From: Brevibacillus parabrevis | GTDB taxonomy: Bacteria > Bacillota > Bacilli > Brevibacillales > Brevibacillaceae | Direction of reading: 5' to 3' | DNA: 64,000 nt | NCBI RefSeq assembly: GCF_003710905.1 | Contig: NZ_RHHV01000003.1 | Location: 248,001 to 312,000 of the forward strand | Shown here: piece after piece, positions 17,225-27,892 of the stretch | Numbering within the stretch: position 1 is the stretch's first letter | Layout of the letters: every line of letters starts with the position of its first letter | The notes under the pieces: generated by a model | Seen by the model: the letters and a program-made list of their open reading frames with translations, nothing else | Told to the model about the DNA's origin: nothing | Databases searched by the model: none | Made by a program: the position numbers and the translations under genes

Positions 17225-18373
17225 ATGAAAACAGTAAAAGTAATGACGGTTTTCGGCACGCGCCCGGAAGCGATCAAGATGGCACCTCTCGTACATGAAT
17301 TGAAAAAGTACGAAGGGCAAATCGAGTCGATCGTATGCGTGACCGCACAGCATCGCCAAATGCTCGACCAGGTGTTGGGTATTTTCGATATTTCGCCGGA
17401 CATTGACTTGAACATCATGAAAGACCGTCAAACATTGGTAGACGTGACGACACGCGCCTTGCAAAGTCTCGATGCCGCGATCAAGGATGTAAAACCGGAT
17501 ATTGTGCTCGTGCACGGCGATACGACGACCACATTCGTGGCGAGTCTGGCTGCTTTTTACAACCAGGTAGCGATCGGCCATGTGGAAGCCGGCCTGCGCA
17601 CGTGGGACAAATACTCGCCGTTCCCGGAGGAGATGAACCGCCAACTGACAGGCGTGATGGCCGATCTGCACTTCTCTCCAACCGAAGGATCGGCTGACAA
17701 CCTCAGACGGGAAGCCAAACCGGAAGAGAGCATTTACGTCACAGGCAACACAGCGATCGACGCATTGAAAACGACGGTGCGTGAAGATTATACGCATCCG
17801 GTTCTCGATCAGGTGGGCGACCACAAGCTGGTACTGATGACGGCTCATCGCCGCGAAAACTTGGGTGAGCCAATGCGCCGAATTTTCCGCGCTGTCAGAA
17901 GACTGGTGGACGAGCATCCCGAGATTTTCGTCGTGTATCCAGTCCATCTCAACCCGGCTGTTCAAGAGGTGGCTCAGGAGATTTTGGGAGATCACGAGCG
18001 CATTACATTGACCGAACCGCTCGATGCACTCGACTTCCATAACTTTGCCCGCCGCGCTCATCTGATTCTGACCGATTCTGGCGGTGTTCAGGAAGAAGCG
18101 CCGTCTCTTGGCGTGCCTGTGCTCGTGCTCCGGGACACAACCGAGCGTCCGGAAGGAATCGAAGCTGGAACTCTCAAGCTGGCGGGAACAGACGAAGAAC
18201 AAGTATACGCGATGGCAAACGAGCTTTTGACCAATCAGGCAGCCTACGATGCGATGGCTCATGCTGCGAATCCGTACGGAGACGGAGAAGCATCCCGCCG
18301 GATTGTAGAAGCGATCCTGTATCATTTCGGAATCCGTTCCGATCGCCCGGAACCGTTCCAACCGGGGCAATAA
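17225..18373 (+). CDS. mnaA: UDP-N-acetylglucosamine 2-epimerase (non-hydrolysing)
   Basis: Converts UDP-GlcNAc to UDP-ManNAc for cell-wall polymers. The 382-residue, two-Rossmann-domain protein begins with VFGTRPEAIKMAPLVHEL and contains VHGDTTTTFV, GHVEAGLRT and the UDP-binding segment LTDSGGVQEEAPSLG near residue 285. The regulatory allosteric residues typical of the non-hydrolysing class are in place as far as I can judge by eye. ManNAc is needed by the TagA enzyme encoded at 57.9 kb and for polymers that anchor SLH proteins, one of which is the next gene. A terminator follows. Confidence 0.95.
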   Translation: MKTVKVMTVFGTRPEAIKMAPLVHELKKYEGQIESIVCVTAQHRQMLDQVLGIFDISPDIDLNIMKDRQTLVDVTTRALQSLDAAIKDVKPDIVLVHGDTTTTFVASLAAFYNQVAIGHVEAGLRTWDKYSPFPEEMNRQLTGVMADLHFSPTEGSADNLRREAKPEESIYVTGNTAIDALKTTVREDYTHPVLDQVGDHKLVLMTAHRRENLGEPMRRIFRAVRRLVDEHPEIFVVYPVHLNPAVQEVAQEILGDHERITLTEPLDALDFHNFARRAHLILTDSGGVQEEAPSLGVPVLVLRDTTERPEGIEAGTLKLAGTDEEQVYAMANELLTNQAAYDAMAHAANPYGDGEASRRIVEAILYHFGIRSDRPEPFQPGQ

Positions 18374-18420
18374 GCATCTGGATAGTGCGCTTGAACAAAA
18401 GCGGCATACAGCTAGAATCG

Positions 18421-18458
18421 ACCCGTCCGGTATGGATTGTAAATCCGGGCGGGTTTTC
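18421..18458 (+). terminator. Terminator of upp-mnaA
   Basis: Arms at 18421-18430 and 18445-18454 (one wobble), extended by GGA/TCC pairing inside, and a short T run. Confidence 0.8.
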
Positions 18459-18610
18459 GTGCTTTTGGCAGACTGACGATTTGGTATGTTTTGCTAAGAG
18501 AGAATCTGCAAAATTGGCGAAACTATCCACTACTTGGGAGCGTCTAACGATTAGTTACCGACTTACATAGCGAACAGACAGAGTTTGGAAAATGGAGAGG
18601 AGTTACTAAC

Positions 18611-21600
18611 ATGAGAGCGCAAAGGATGGTGACGCTGCTCACGGCCACGACTATGGCCTGGGGAGCTTTTGTTCCGTTTGTGCCGCTTGCGACCAATGTC
18701 GCGCACGCCCGGGCGGAAACCAGTGCATTGAATATCATGTGGCAAACCCCGATTGGTGAGGGAACCACTTTGCTTAAATATACGAAATCGTTCGCCAACC
18801 AGCTCGTGACCATCATGGTGACGAAAGTGGATTTGAACAATCCGTATGTTGAGGTCAAGCCCGTATACGGAACGGCTGGCAAACTGACAGACAGACAAAC
18901 CGTGACGCAGATGGCCAGGGAGACAGGGGCAGTCGCTGCGATCAACGCTGACTTTTTCGACATGTCCAAGCGGGGAGCGCCGTTTGGCATCGTTCAGAAA
19001 GACGAGCAGCTGATTTCCTCGATGGGACTGATTTCGTACTGGTACAGCCTCGGAATCACGGGCGACAAGATGGCCATCATCGACAAGTTCGGATTCGGGG
19101 GAAAAGTCACCGCGCCGAACGGGGCTGTCTATTCGATCCAGGGCGTCAATAAAGAAGTGTACAATCCGAGCGAAGGCCGTAAAAGTCACCAAAATCAGTT
19201 GAACGTCTACACGCCTTCTTTTGGCAAAACGAGCCTCGGTGCGATCTCAGGCTACAAAGATGTCGTCGAGATTTTGTTCGTCGACAACGTCGCCAAGGAA
19301 GTGCGCATCAATCAGCCGGGAGTATACATACCTTACAACGGATACGTGCTGTGGGGACACGGAGAGGCAGCCGCTTTCCTCAAGCAAAATTTCCCGGTGG
19401 GCGCCACAGCTGCGGTTGAATACCAAACCACACCGCAAACCCTCGATTTGAAGCAAGCCGTGGGCGGAAACGTGTTGCTGGTCAATCAAGGCAAAGCACT
19501 GACCTCGTTTCAGGCGGACAAGTCTATTGTCGCGGCCAATGCCCGCACGGCAGTAGGGGTTTCCCAGGATGGCAAAACTTTGTACATGGTGACGATTGAT
19601 GCGGCCAGCAAGGTTAGTTTGGACGAGCTGGCAAAAATCATGGCGGAGCTTGGCTCCTACCGTGCCGTGAATTTTGACGGCGGCGGCTCCACGACACTCG
19701 CAGCCCGCATGCTCGGGGAGACACACGCCAATCTGTCCAACAAGCCAAGTGGCGGTTCCGAGCGTCGGGTGCCGACAGGGCTTGCTGTTTACAACACCGC
19801 TCCGCCAGGAGAATTGCGAGGATTCCAAATTGATGTGCCGTCCGATATCCTGATCGGGCAAACGGTAGCGCTCACTGCTTCCAAAGGATACGACACGCAT
19901 TACCAGCCTTACGCGATCAATCCGGCAAACGTCACCTGGGATATCCCGCAATCGGACGCCGGAACAGTGGACGGCCAGCGCTTTACTCCAGCCCGCTCTG
20001 GAAAAATTACGCTGACGGGCCGACTGGGCAACGTCACGCAAAACAAAGATGTTCAAGTCGTTGCAGGCAGTGAAGTTCAGCAAATCGTTGTTTCCCCAAG
20101 CCCAGTTTCAATTGCGCCTGGACAAGCCTTGACGCTTGATGTCAAAATCAAGACGAAAAAAGGCGCGACGATTCAGGCGACTCCGCTTAGCGTGAAAGCA
20201 AGCGTGGACTCCGCTGTCGCTACTGTCAACGACAAGCTGCAACTGATTGCCGGCAATGAGCCGGGCAATGGAAACTTGACGATTACTTACGACGGCGTAT
20301 CGACGACCGTTCCGTTTGCTGTCGGTCAATTCGAACAGCCTTGGCTGACGTTTGACAATCAGGTAGGAATGTACCATGCGGCGAATCCGAGCAGCATCAG
20401 CTCCGCCGGATCGTTTTCGCTCGTATCAGATCAAGTATTTCGCACGAAAAAAGCGGCGAAGCTCGTCTATAACTTCTCGGGTGCGCCAGCGGGCAACATG
20501 CGCATCTCCTACGGCATACTGGGTGCCCAGCCTGTGGCGATTCCAGGCAAACCGCTCGGTCTCGGCCTGTGGGTGAACGGAGACAACAGCAGACACTGGC
20601 TGCGCGCAGAAGTGCTGGACGCCAACGGCAAGACGGTCTACGTCGATCTGGCAAAAGAAATCGACTGGTCCGGCTGGAAGCAAGTGAAGGGGTACTTCCC
20701 GAGCAATGTCGCCTATCCATTGCAACTGCGAAGCATCTATGTAGTCGATCAGGCAAACGACGGCATTACACAAGACAAGGGAACCCTTTACTTCGACGAG
20801 TTCTCCCTGCTGTTGCCGAACCAGACAGGCAAACCAGGCAATGCGACGGTTGTGCCTGAACTGCCAGGCAGCATGTCTTTGGGAGCGGAACTGGATCTCG
20901 GTTACTCGTTTGAGAAAACAACACCGTTTTTGGACACGGCACTGGTGGAAGTCGACTCCATCGTCGGCCAACAGCTTCCGGGATATGTACCTGCCGACTA
21001 TTCGTTCACGATCAAGCCTGGCGAGCGCAAAGCAGGCGCAGAAGACGCGATTTCGACATCTTCGATCAAGCTGACACTTGTGCCGAAGAAGTGGATTGCC
21101 GGAAAAGGCGTCGGATTGCTGTACGTCAATGAAGCCAACCAAACGCTCGACCCGCTGCTGGGTACAAGAAACGCCCAAGGACAATGGGTTTACGAAGTGA
21201 ACAGCTACGGCAAATACGTTCCGTACTATTCGGACGACGTTGGAACTCTCAGTCCATCATTCACGGATATCGCCAACCATCCTGCCAAAGCGGAAATCAT
21301 GTACATGGCGGAAAACGGGTACGTGAAAGGCTTGACGGACACGACATTCGGGCCGGAAGCTTCGCTCACCAGGGCACAGTTCGTCACTTTGCTGGCGCGC
21401 ACGTTCAACTGGGAGCTGCCAGCTTCGCCTAAGCTCAGCTTCAAGGACAAGGTGCCTGACTATGCGCAAGGGGCTGTGCAGGTTGCCGTTTCCAAAGGGC
21501 TGGTGAAAGGCTACGAGGACAAAACGTTCCGTCCCGACAAACCTGTGACAAGAGCCGAGGCTGCCGTCATTCTGGATCGTTTGGTGAACAAAAAAGGAGC

Positions 21601-21775
21601 GGCTAAAACCGTTTCCGACAAAGGAACGTGGCCATCCTGGGCATCCGGTTCGATCACCAACATGGTCGGATTGGGCCTGATTGATCCGATCAGCGGAAAA
21701 TACCAACCGAACAAGTCTACGACTCGCGCAGTGTGCGTGGTAGCGCTCTATCGGATTTTGCACCAAACCAAATAA
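18611..21775 (+). CDS. SLH-anchored phosphodiester glycosidase (NAGPA domain) surface protein
   Basis: A 1054-residue exported protein. Order: signal peptide (about 1-37, ending near AHARA); NAGPA/phosphodiester-glycosidase domain (about 100-395) with INADFFDM and the hallmark VNFDGGGSTT near 353-362; one or two Ig-like domains (about 400-575); a carbohydrate-binding-like beta-sandwich (about 576-740) with tryptophan-rich GLGLWVNGD; a linker domain; and three C-terminal SLH domains (about 880-1050). SLH domains bind pyruvylated wall polymer, so it should sit on the cell surface. NAGPA domains cleave GlcNAc-1-P phosphodiesters; teichoic-acid-like or wall-polymer substrates are plausible here, but that is inference. 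The third SLH copy is the most diverged. Codon use resembles its neighbours. Confidence 0.88.
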   Translation: MRAQRMVTLLTATTMAWGAFVPFVPLATNVAHARAETSALNIMWQTPIGEGTTLLKYTKSFANQLVTIMVTKVDLNNPYVEVKPVYGTAGKLTDRQTVTQMARETGAVAAINADFFDMSKRGAPFGIVQKDEQLISSMGLISYWYSLGITGDKMAIIDKFGFGGKVTAPNGAVYSIQGVNKEVYNPSEGRKSHQNQLNVYTPSFGKTSLGAISGYKDVVEILFVDNVAKEVRINQPGVYIPYNGYVLWGHGEAAAFLKQNFPVGATAAVEYQTTPQTLDLKQAVGGNVLLVNQGKALTSFQADKSIVAANARTAVGVSQDGKTLYMVTIDAASKVSLDELAKIMAELGSYRAVNFDGGGSTTLAARMLGETHANLSNKPSGGSERRVPTGLAVYNTAPPGELRGFQIDVPSDILIGQTVALTASKGYDTHYQPYAINPANVTWDIPQSDAGTVDGQRFTPARSGKITLTGRLGNVTQNKDVQVVAGSEVQQIVVSPSPVSIAPGQALTLDVKIKTKKGATIQATPLSVKASVDSAVATVNDKLQLIAGNEPGNGNLTITYDGVSTTVPFAVGQFEQPWLTFDNQVGMYHAANPSSISSAGSFSLVSDQVFRTKKAAKLVYNFSGAPAGNMRISYGILGAQPVAIPGKPLGLGLWVNGDNSRHWLRAEVLDANGKTVYVDLAKEIDWSGWKQVKGYFPSNVAYPLQLRSIYVVDQANDGITQDKGTLYFDEFSLLLPNQTGKPGNATVVPELPGSMSLGAELDLGYSFEKTTPFLDTALVEVDSIVGQQLPGYVPADYSFTIKPGERKAGAEDAISTSSIKLTLVPKKWIAGKGVGLLYVNEANQTLDPLLGTRNAQGQWVYEVNSYGKYVPYYSDDVGTLSPSFTDIANHPAKAEIMYMAENGYVKGLTDTTFGPEASLTRAQFVTLLARTFNWELPASPKLSFKDKVPDYAQGAVQVAVSKGLVKGYEDKTFRPDKPVTRAEAAVILDRLVNKKGAAKTVSDKGTWPSWASGSITNMVGLGLIDPISGKYQPNKSTTRAVCVVALYRILHQTK

Positions 21776-21796
21776 GTAGAGGCAAGTAAAAACGCG

Positions 21797-21839
21797 AAGA
21801 CCAGTCTTCTCCCGCTGTTGGAGAGACTGGTCTTTTTCG
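21797..21839 (+). terminator. Terminator after the NAGPA-SLH gene
   Basis: Long arms at 21797-21812 and 21820-21834 with a single bulged T, ending in TTTTTC. It insulates the bio operon from upstream transcription. Confidence 0.9.
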
Positions 21840-21864
21840 TTTGCCCATGCGTGGGAAAAAGTCA

Positions 21865-21917
21865 TTGCCGAAATAAGTTAACTGTTTTATTATTTTGGTT
21901 AACAAATATATGTTAAC
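21865..21917 (+). promoter_or_regulatory. Promoter and BirA operator of the biotin operon
   Basis: TTGCCG (21865-21870), a 17-base spacer and TATTAT (21888-21893) form the promoter. GTTAAC half-sites at 21877-21882 and 21898-21903, with 15 bases between them, match the BirA operator layout of Bacilli and bracket the -10. A third GTTAAC at 21912-21917 directly precedes the ribosome site. Confidence 0.8.
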
Positions 21918-21933
21918 TAAGGATGTGATCTGG

Positions 21934-24038
<2,105 letters not shown>

Positions 24039-25034
24039 ATGAGCAGAACCGTTGTCGCCAATTGGAACGAGTATGCAGGAAAGGCTGTGCAAAAGGAAGC
24101 ACTGACGCTGCAAGAAGCGCTTTGCGTGCTGCGAGCGCCTGACGATGAGCTGTTGCCGTTGTTGCACGCCGCTTTTCAGGTCAGGAAACATTTTTTCGGG
24201 AAAAAGGTCAAGCTGAACATGATCTTAAACGCCAAAAGCGGCCTGTGCCCGGAAGATTGCGGCTACTGTTCGCAATCGATCGTCTCTACCGCGCCTGTAG
24301 CCAAGTACACCATGCTCGACAAAGAGACGTTACTGGCAGGCGCAAAAGAAGCGATGAACCGCAAGGCTGGTACATACTGCATTGTCGCTTCCGGGCGAGG
24401 GCCGACGGAAAAGGAGCTGGGCCAGGTCATTGAAGCGGTGCAAGAAATTCGCGACACCATGCCGCTGAAAATATGCGCTTGTCTGGGCATCCTCAGCGAC
24501 GAGCAAGCCAAGCGGCTGAAGGAAGCGGGGGTGCACCGATACAACCACAATTTGAACACAAGCCGGAATCATTACGCGGCGATCACCACCACGCATACGT
24601 ACGAGCAGCGCGTGGGAACGGTCGATACGGTGAAAAAAGCGGGAATGTCGCCATGCTCCGGCGTCATCATCGGCATGGGGGAGAGCGACGAAGAAATCGC
24701 GGAGATGGCTTTTGCCTTGCGGAGCCTGGATGCGGATTCGATTCCGGTCAACTTTTTGAACGCGATCCCGGGAACGCCCTTGGAGCATCAGGGACGCACG
24801 CTGGCGCAAAAGGCTCTGAAAGTATTGGCGCTGTTCCGCTTTGTCTGCCCGGACAAAGAAATTCGCGTGGCTGGCGGGCGCGAGGTGAATTTGCGCAGCT
24901 TGCAGCCGTTGTCGCTCTACGCCGCCAACTCGTTGTTTGTGGGCGATTATTTGACGACACCGGGGCAGGAAATCACCAGCGATCATCAGATGATTGAAGA
25001 CCTCGGGTTTGAAATCGAGCTATGCGCGCTGTAA
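24039..25034 (+). CDS. bioB: Biotin synthase
   Basis: Radical SAM enzyme that inserts sulfur into dethiobiotin, using a 4Fe-4S cluster for SAM and an auxiliary 2Fe-2S cluster as sulfur source. 331 residues. The cluster motif GLCPEDCGYC provides C70, C74 and C77. Further hallmarks are YNHNLNTS near 168-175, which carries a 2Fe-2S-region residue, and the C-terminal AGGREVNLR with the conserved arginine. The ATG follows directly after the bioD stop, behind AAAGGAGAGG. Confidence 0.97.
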   Translation: MSRTVVANWNEYAGKAVQKEALTLQEALCVLRAPDDELLPLLHAAFQVRKHFFGKKVKLNMILNAKSGLCPEDCGYCSQSIVSTAPVAKYTMLDKETLLAGAKEAMNRKAGTYCIVASGRGPTEKELGQVIEAVQEIRDTMPLKICACLGILSDEQAKRLKEAGVHRYNHNLNTSRNHYAAITTTHTYEQRVGTVDTVKKAGMSPCSGVIIGMGESDEEIAEMAFALRSLDADSIPVNFLNAIPGTPLEHQGRTLAQKALKVLALFRFVCPDKEIRVAGGREVNLRSLQPLSLYAANSLFVGDYLTTPGQEITSDHQMIEDLGFEIELCAL

Positions 25035-25051
25035 GCGAAGAGGTGCGGCAA

Positions 25052-26242
25052 ATGAGGCAAAGGTACGAATGGCTGGAGACGGAATGGAGCAAGATGCGGG
25101 AGCAGTCGCTTTGCCGAGAGTGGCAGACGGTAGAGTCTTTGGCGGAGCATGGAGGAACGTGGATTGTCGTTGGCGGAAAAAAGTTGCTGAACATGTCCTC
25201 CAACAACTATTTGGGGCTTGCTCACGATCCGCAAATCATGGCTGCGGGTGAAAAGGCAGCGCGGCAATGGGGCGCAGGAGGAACTGCGTCCCGCCTCGTC
25301 CTCGGCAATTACCCGTTGTACGACGAGTTGGAGCAGCGTCTGGCCCGGTGGAAGCAGCGTGAGGAAGCGCTCGTTTTCGCGAACGGCTATCAGGCGAATA
25401 CGGGGGTGCTTGCTGCGTTGGCTGGTCGGGGCGACGTAGTATTCAGCGATCGGCTGAACCACGCCAGCATTGTGGACGGAATCGTCCTGAGCCGTGCCGA
25501 GCACGTCCGGTATCGGCATAACGATTGGGAGCATCTGGCGTTTCTAATGGAAAAACATCAGGGAACGAAACGGAAGTGGATTGTGACGGACAGCGTATTT
25601 TCCATGGATGGCGACAAGGCACCATTGCTGGAGTTGATCAAGCTGCGAGAACGGTACGGTGCTTTTCTCATGGTCGATGAAGCGCATGCGGGCGGGGTAC
25701 GGGGCGAGCGGGGACAAGGTCTGTGCCACGAACTCGGGATCGCGTCGCAGGTGGATGTGCTGATGGGAACGTTCAGTAAAGCTTTTGGCGTATACGGCGC
25801 TTATGTTTGTGCCGATCAGGTCGTCATTCGCCATCTGCGTTCGAAAGCGCGCTCGCTCATCTATTCCACAGCGCTGCCTCCTGGTGTCGTCGGGTCGACG
25901 ATTGCCGCCCTGACGCAGATTGAGGCGGACGAGTGGCGGCGACAAGCGTTGCAGCACAACGCGCAGCTTTTTCGGCGGTTGCTTGCGGAAAAAGGCTTTG
26001 CCGTAACTTCAGACGACACGCAGATTGTTCCGATCACGCTGGGAGAAAACGAGCGGGCGCTGCAATTCAGCCAGAAGCTGTGGGAACGGGGAGTTGCAGC
26101 TGTCGCGATTCGCCCGCCGACCGTCCCGGATGGAACAGCGCGCATCCGCTTTACGGTAATGGCTACACATCAGCCAGAAGAGCTGGTCTGGGCGGTCGAG
26201 CAATTGACTGCTGTCCGGGATGAATGCGCAGGAGGGATGTGA
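25052..26242 (+). CDS. bioF: 8-amino-7-oxononanoate synthase
   Basis: PLP enzyme that condenses pimeloyl-ACP (or -CoA) with alanine to give KAPA. 396 residues from ATG 25052, which follows AAGAGGTG by eight bases; an upstream ATG at 25022 lies inside bioB and lacks a ribosome site. Conserved: MSSNNYLGLAHDP, WGAGGTASRLVLGN, FSDRLNHASIVDG, and the PLP-lysine stretch GTFSKAFGVYGAYV near residue 240. It could be confused with Kbl (2-amino-3-ketobutyrate ligase), but its position inside the bio operon decides. Confidence 0.95.
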   Translation: MRQRYEWLETEWSKMREQSLCREWQTVESLAEHGGTWIVVGGKKLLNMSSNNYLGLAHDPQIMAAGEKAARQWGAGGTASRLVLGNYPLYDELEQRLARWKQREEALVFANGYQANTGVLAALAGRGDVVFSDRLNHASIVDGIVLSRAEHVRYRHNDWEHLAFLMEKHQGTKRKWIVTDSVFSMDGDKAPLLELIKLRERYGAFLMVDEAHAGGVRGERGQGLCHELGIASQVDVLMGTFSKAFGVYGAYVCADQVVIRHLRSKARSLIYSTALPPGVVGSTIAALTQIEADEWRRQALQHNAQLFRRLLAEKGFAVTSDDTQIVPITLGENERALQFSQKLWERGVAAVAIRPPTVPDGTARIRFTVMATHQPEELVWAVEQLTAVRDECAGGM

Positions 26243-26243
26243 A

Positions 26244-27002
26244 GTGGCGCCAGTCATTGTTTGGCTGACAGGCTGGGGAATGGCGGATTCATGCTGGGAC
26301 AAAGTTCGCGAGCGATTGCCCGATGTACGTCATGTGGTCCCTGACTATTCGCAAGTTTCCCGGCCGGACGAATTTTACGAAGTGGTTGCGCAATCCATTC
26401 AAAGCTTGAGTGGAAAAGAACTGCTTGTCGTTGGCTGGTCGCTGGGCGGAATGCTGGCCCTTAGGCTGGCAACTGAAAAGCGCGTAGCCGGACTGGTGCT
26501 GATTGGGACGACATTGCGGTTTGTCCGCGACCCGGCGGAACGAGAACACGGCATTGGCGCAGCAATGCTTCAGCGGATGAAGCGGCAGCTGGCAAAAGAC
26601 CGCGAGCGGGTCATGGCCCAATTCGTAGAGCAGATGTTCACAGGGCAAGAACGCGGGCAAAACTGCGTCGATGTGGGGATGGCAGAGGGCCGCTGGAGCC
26701 AGCAGGCGCTGTCCGCAGGGCTGGATTACCTGGCGAGCGAGGACTGCCGGTTTGCCCCTGAGCGCTTGTCTTGTCCGGCAGTGGTCATTCATGGCGAAGG
26801 CGATATCATCTGTCCGCTCGGCGCGGGAAAAGAGCTTGCGGGCAAGCTGGCGGCAGCCGATTTTTTGCAACTGAAAGACTGCGGGCATGCCCCACACCTG
26901 GTTCATCCTGAGCAAGTCAGCGAAGCGATCATGAGGATGGTGAAGCGCATTGCACACAGAACAGATCAAGCGTCGATTCAGCAGCCAGGCGACATCTTAT
27001 GA
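26244..27002 (+). CDS. bioH: BioH-like pimeloyl-ACP methyl ester carboxylesterase
   Basis: A 252-residue alpha/beta hydrolase, proposed to remove the methyl ester after the two elongation cycles started by BioC, releasing pimeloyl-ACP for BioF. The nucleophile elbow GWSLGG gives Ser66; the acid is likely the aspartate in IHGEGDIICPL and the histidine that in CGHAPHLVHPE. GTG 26244 sits eight bases after GGAGGG and one base after the bioF stop. Sequence similarity to E. coli BioH is limited to the motifs, so the symbol rests partly on the partner bioC downstream. Confidence 0.82.
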   Translation: MAPVIVWLTGWGMADSCWDKVRERLPDVRHVVPDYSQVSRPDEFYEVVAQSIQSLSGKELLVVGWSLGGMLALRLATEKRVAGLVLIGTTLRFVRDPAEREHGIGAAMLQRMKRQLAKDRERVMAQFVEQMFTGQERGQNCVDVGMAEGRWSQQALSAGLDYLASEDCRFAPERLSCPAVVIHGEGDIICPLGAGKELAGKLAAADFLQLKDCGHAPHLVHPEQVSEAIMRMVKRIAHRTDQASIQQPGDIL

Positions 27003-27768
27003 ACAGTATGCGATTGTGCAAAAAGAGATGGCGCAGCGTCTCGGCGCAATCGTGTCCGCGACGTTGGCGGATAAAAGTGTCGAGAGCATACTGGAAATCG
27101 GCTGCGGCACAGGCGGACTGACGCGTCTGATCAGGGGTCAGTACCCGAAAGCCGCATACGAAGCGATTGACATCGCGCCCGGAATGATTACGCAGGCGAG
27201 GTCGAACCTTGAGCAGCACGGATTGGCAGTGAGCTTTCGCCAGGCTGATACGGAAGAATGGGTCTGGACACAGCCAGAGGCAACCAGGGATTTGATCGTG
27301 TCGGGAGCGTGCTTTCAATGGCTGCTTCGCCCTGAGTCGACGATCCGCCGTCTGTGCAAGCTGCTCAAGCCGGGTTCGCCGCTTTTGTTTTCGACGTTTG
27401 GCCCCAACACCTTCTGCGAATTGCACGACTCCTTTGCCCGTGCCCATGCCAGTCTGGGAGAGCAGGGCGTTCGGCACGGACTGTCGTATTTGACGACAGA
27501 GCAGTGGCTTGCCTTGCTGGATTCGGCGGGAATGGAATCGTTGCAGGCGACTGTACACAAGGTGGTTTTGACTTACCCGGGCGTGCTGGATTTTTTGCGT
27601 GCCGTAAAAGCGGTAGGAGCAAGCGCCAGCGAAGACAAAACGGCGGGCTTGGGCAGAAAAAGGCTGCTGTTTGCCATGGCTGACTATTATCAGCGGACGT
27701 ACGGAGATGAGAAGGGAGTGCGTGTAACCTACGAGATGCTTTTTGTCAGCGGCTTTCGCAGCCAATAA
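26950..27768 (+). CDS. bioC: Malonyl-ACP O-methyltransferase
   Basis: Methylates the free carboxyl of malonyl-ACP so that fatty-acid enzymes can build the pimeloyl chain. 272 residues, with the BioC N-terminus IKRRFSSQATSYEQYA near 6-21 and SAM-binding motif ILEIGCGTGGLT near 47-58. The TTG start overlaps the bioH end by 53 bases and follows AGGATGGTGA. With bioH, it shows that this organism makes pimelate by the methyl-ester route rather than with BioI or BioW, neither of which is in this operon. Last gene of the operon. Confidence 0.92.
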   Translation: MHTEQIKRRFSSQATSYEQYAIVQKEMAQRLGAIVSATLADKSVESILEIGCGTGGLTRLIRGQYPKAAYEAIDIAPGMITQARSNLEQHGLAVSFRQADTEEWVWTQPEATRDLIVSGACFQWLLRPESTIRRLCKLLKPGSPLLFSTFGPNTFCELHDSFARAHASLGEQGVRHGLSYLTTEQWLALLDSAGMESLQATVHKVVLTYPGVLDFLRAVKAVGASASEDKTAGLGRKRLLFAMADYYQRTYGDEKGVRVTYEMLFVSGFRSQ

Positions 27769-27796
27769 CGTTTTCTTTTGAGAGAATGGGCAGCTT

Positions 27797-27841
27797 TTTC
27801 TTCATGAAAGCGATTTCGCAGCAGGAATCTGCATGAAGAAA
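27797..27841 (+). repeat. Inverted repeat between bioC and the thiolase gene
   Basis: TTTCTTCATG (27797-27806) and CATGAAGAAA (27832-27841) are perfect ten-base complements. The 25-base interior can form further small pairings (GCAG/CTGC). No T tail follows on +, so it is either an operator for the thiolase gene or the processed end of the bio mRNA. Confidence 0.5.
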
Positions 27842-27892
27842 TGGAATTTTAAGAAGGTTGGCTATCCTGTTCATTCAAGGAGTGTATGGAAG

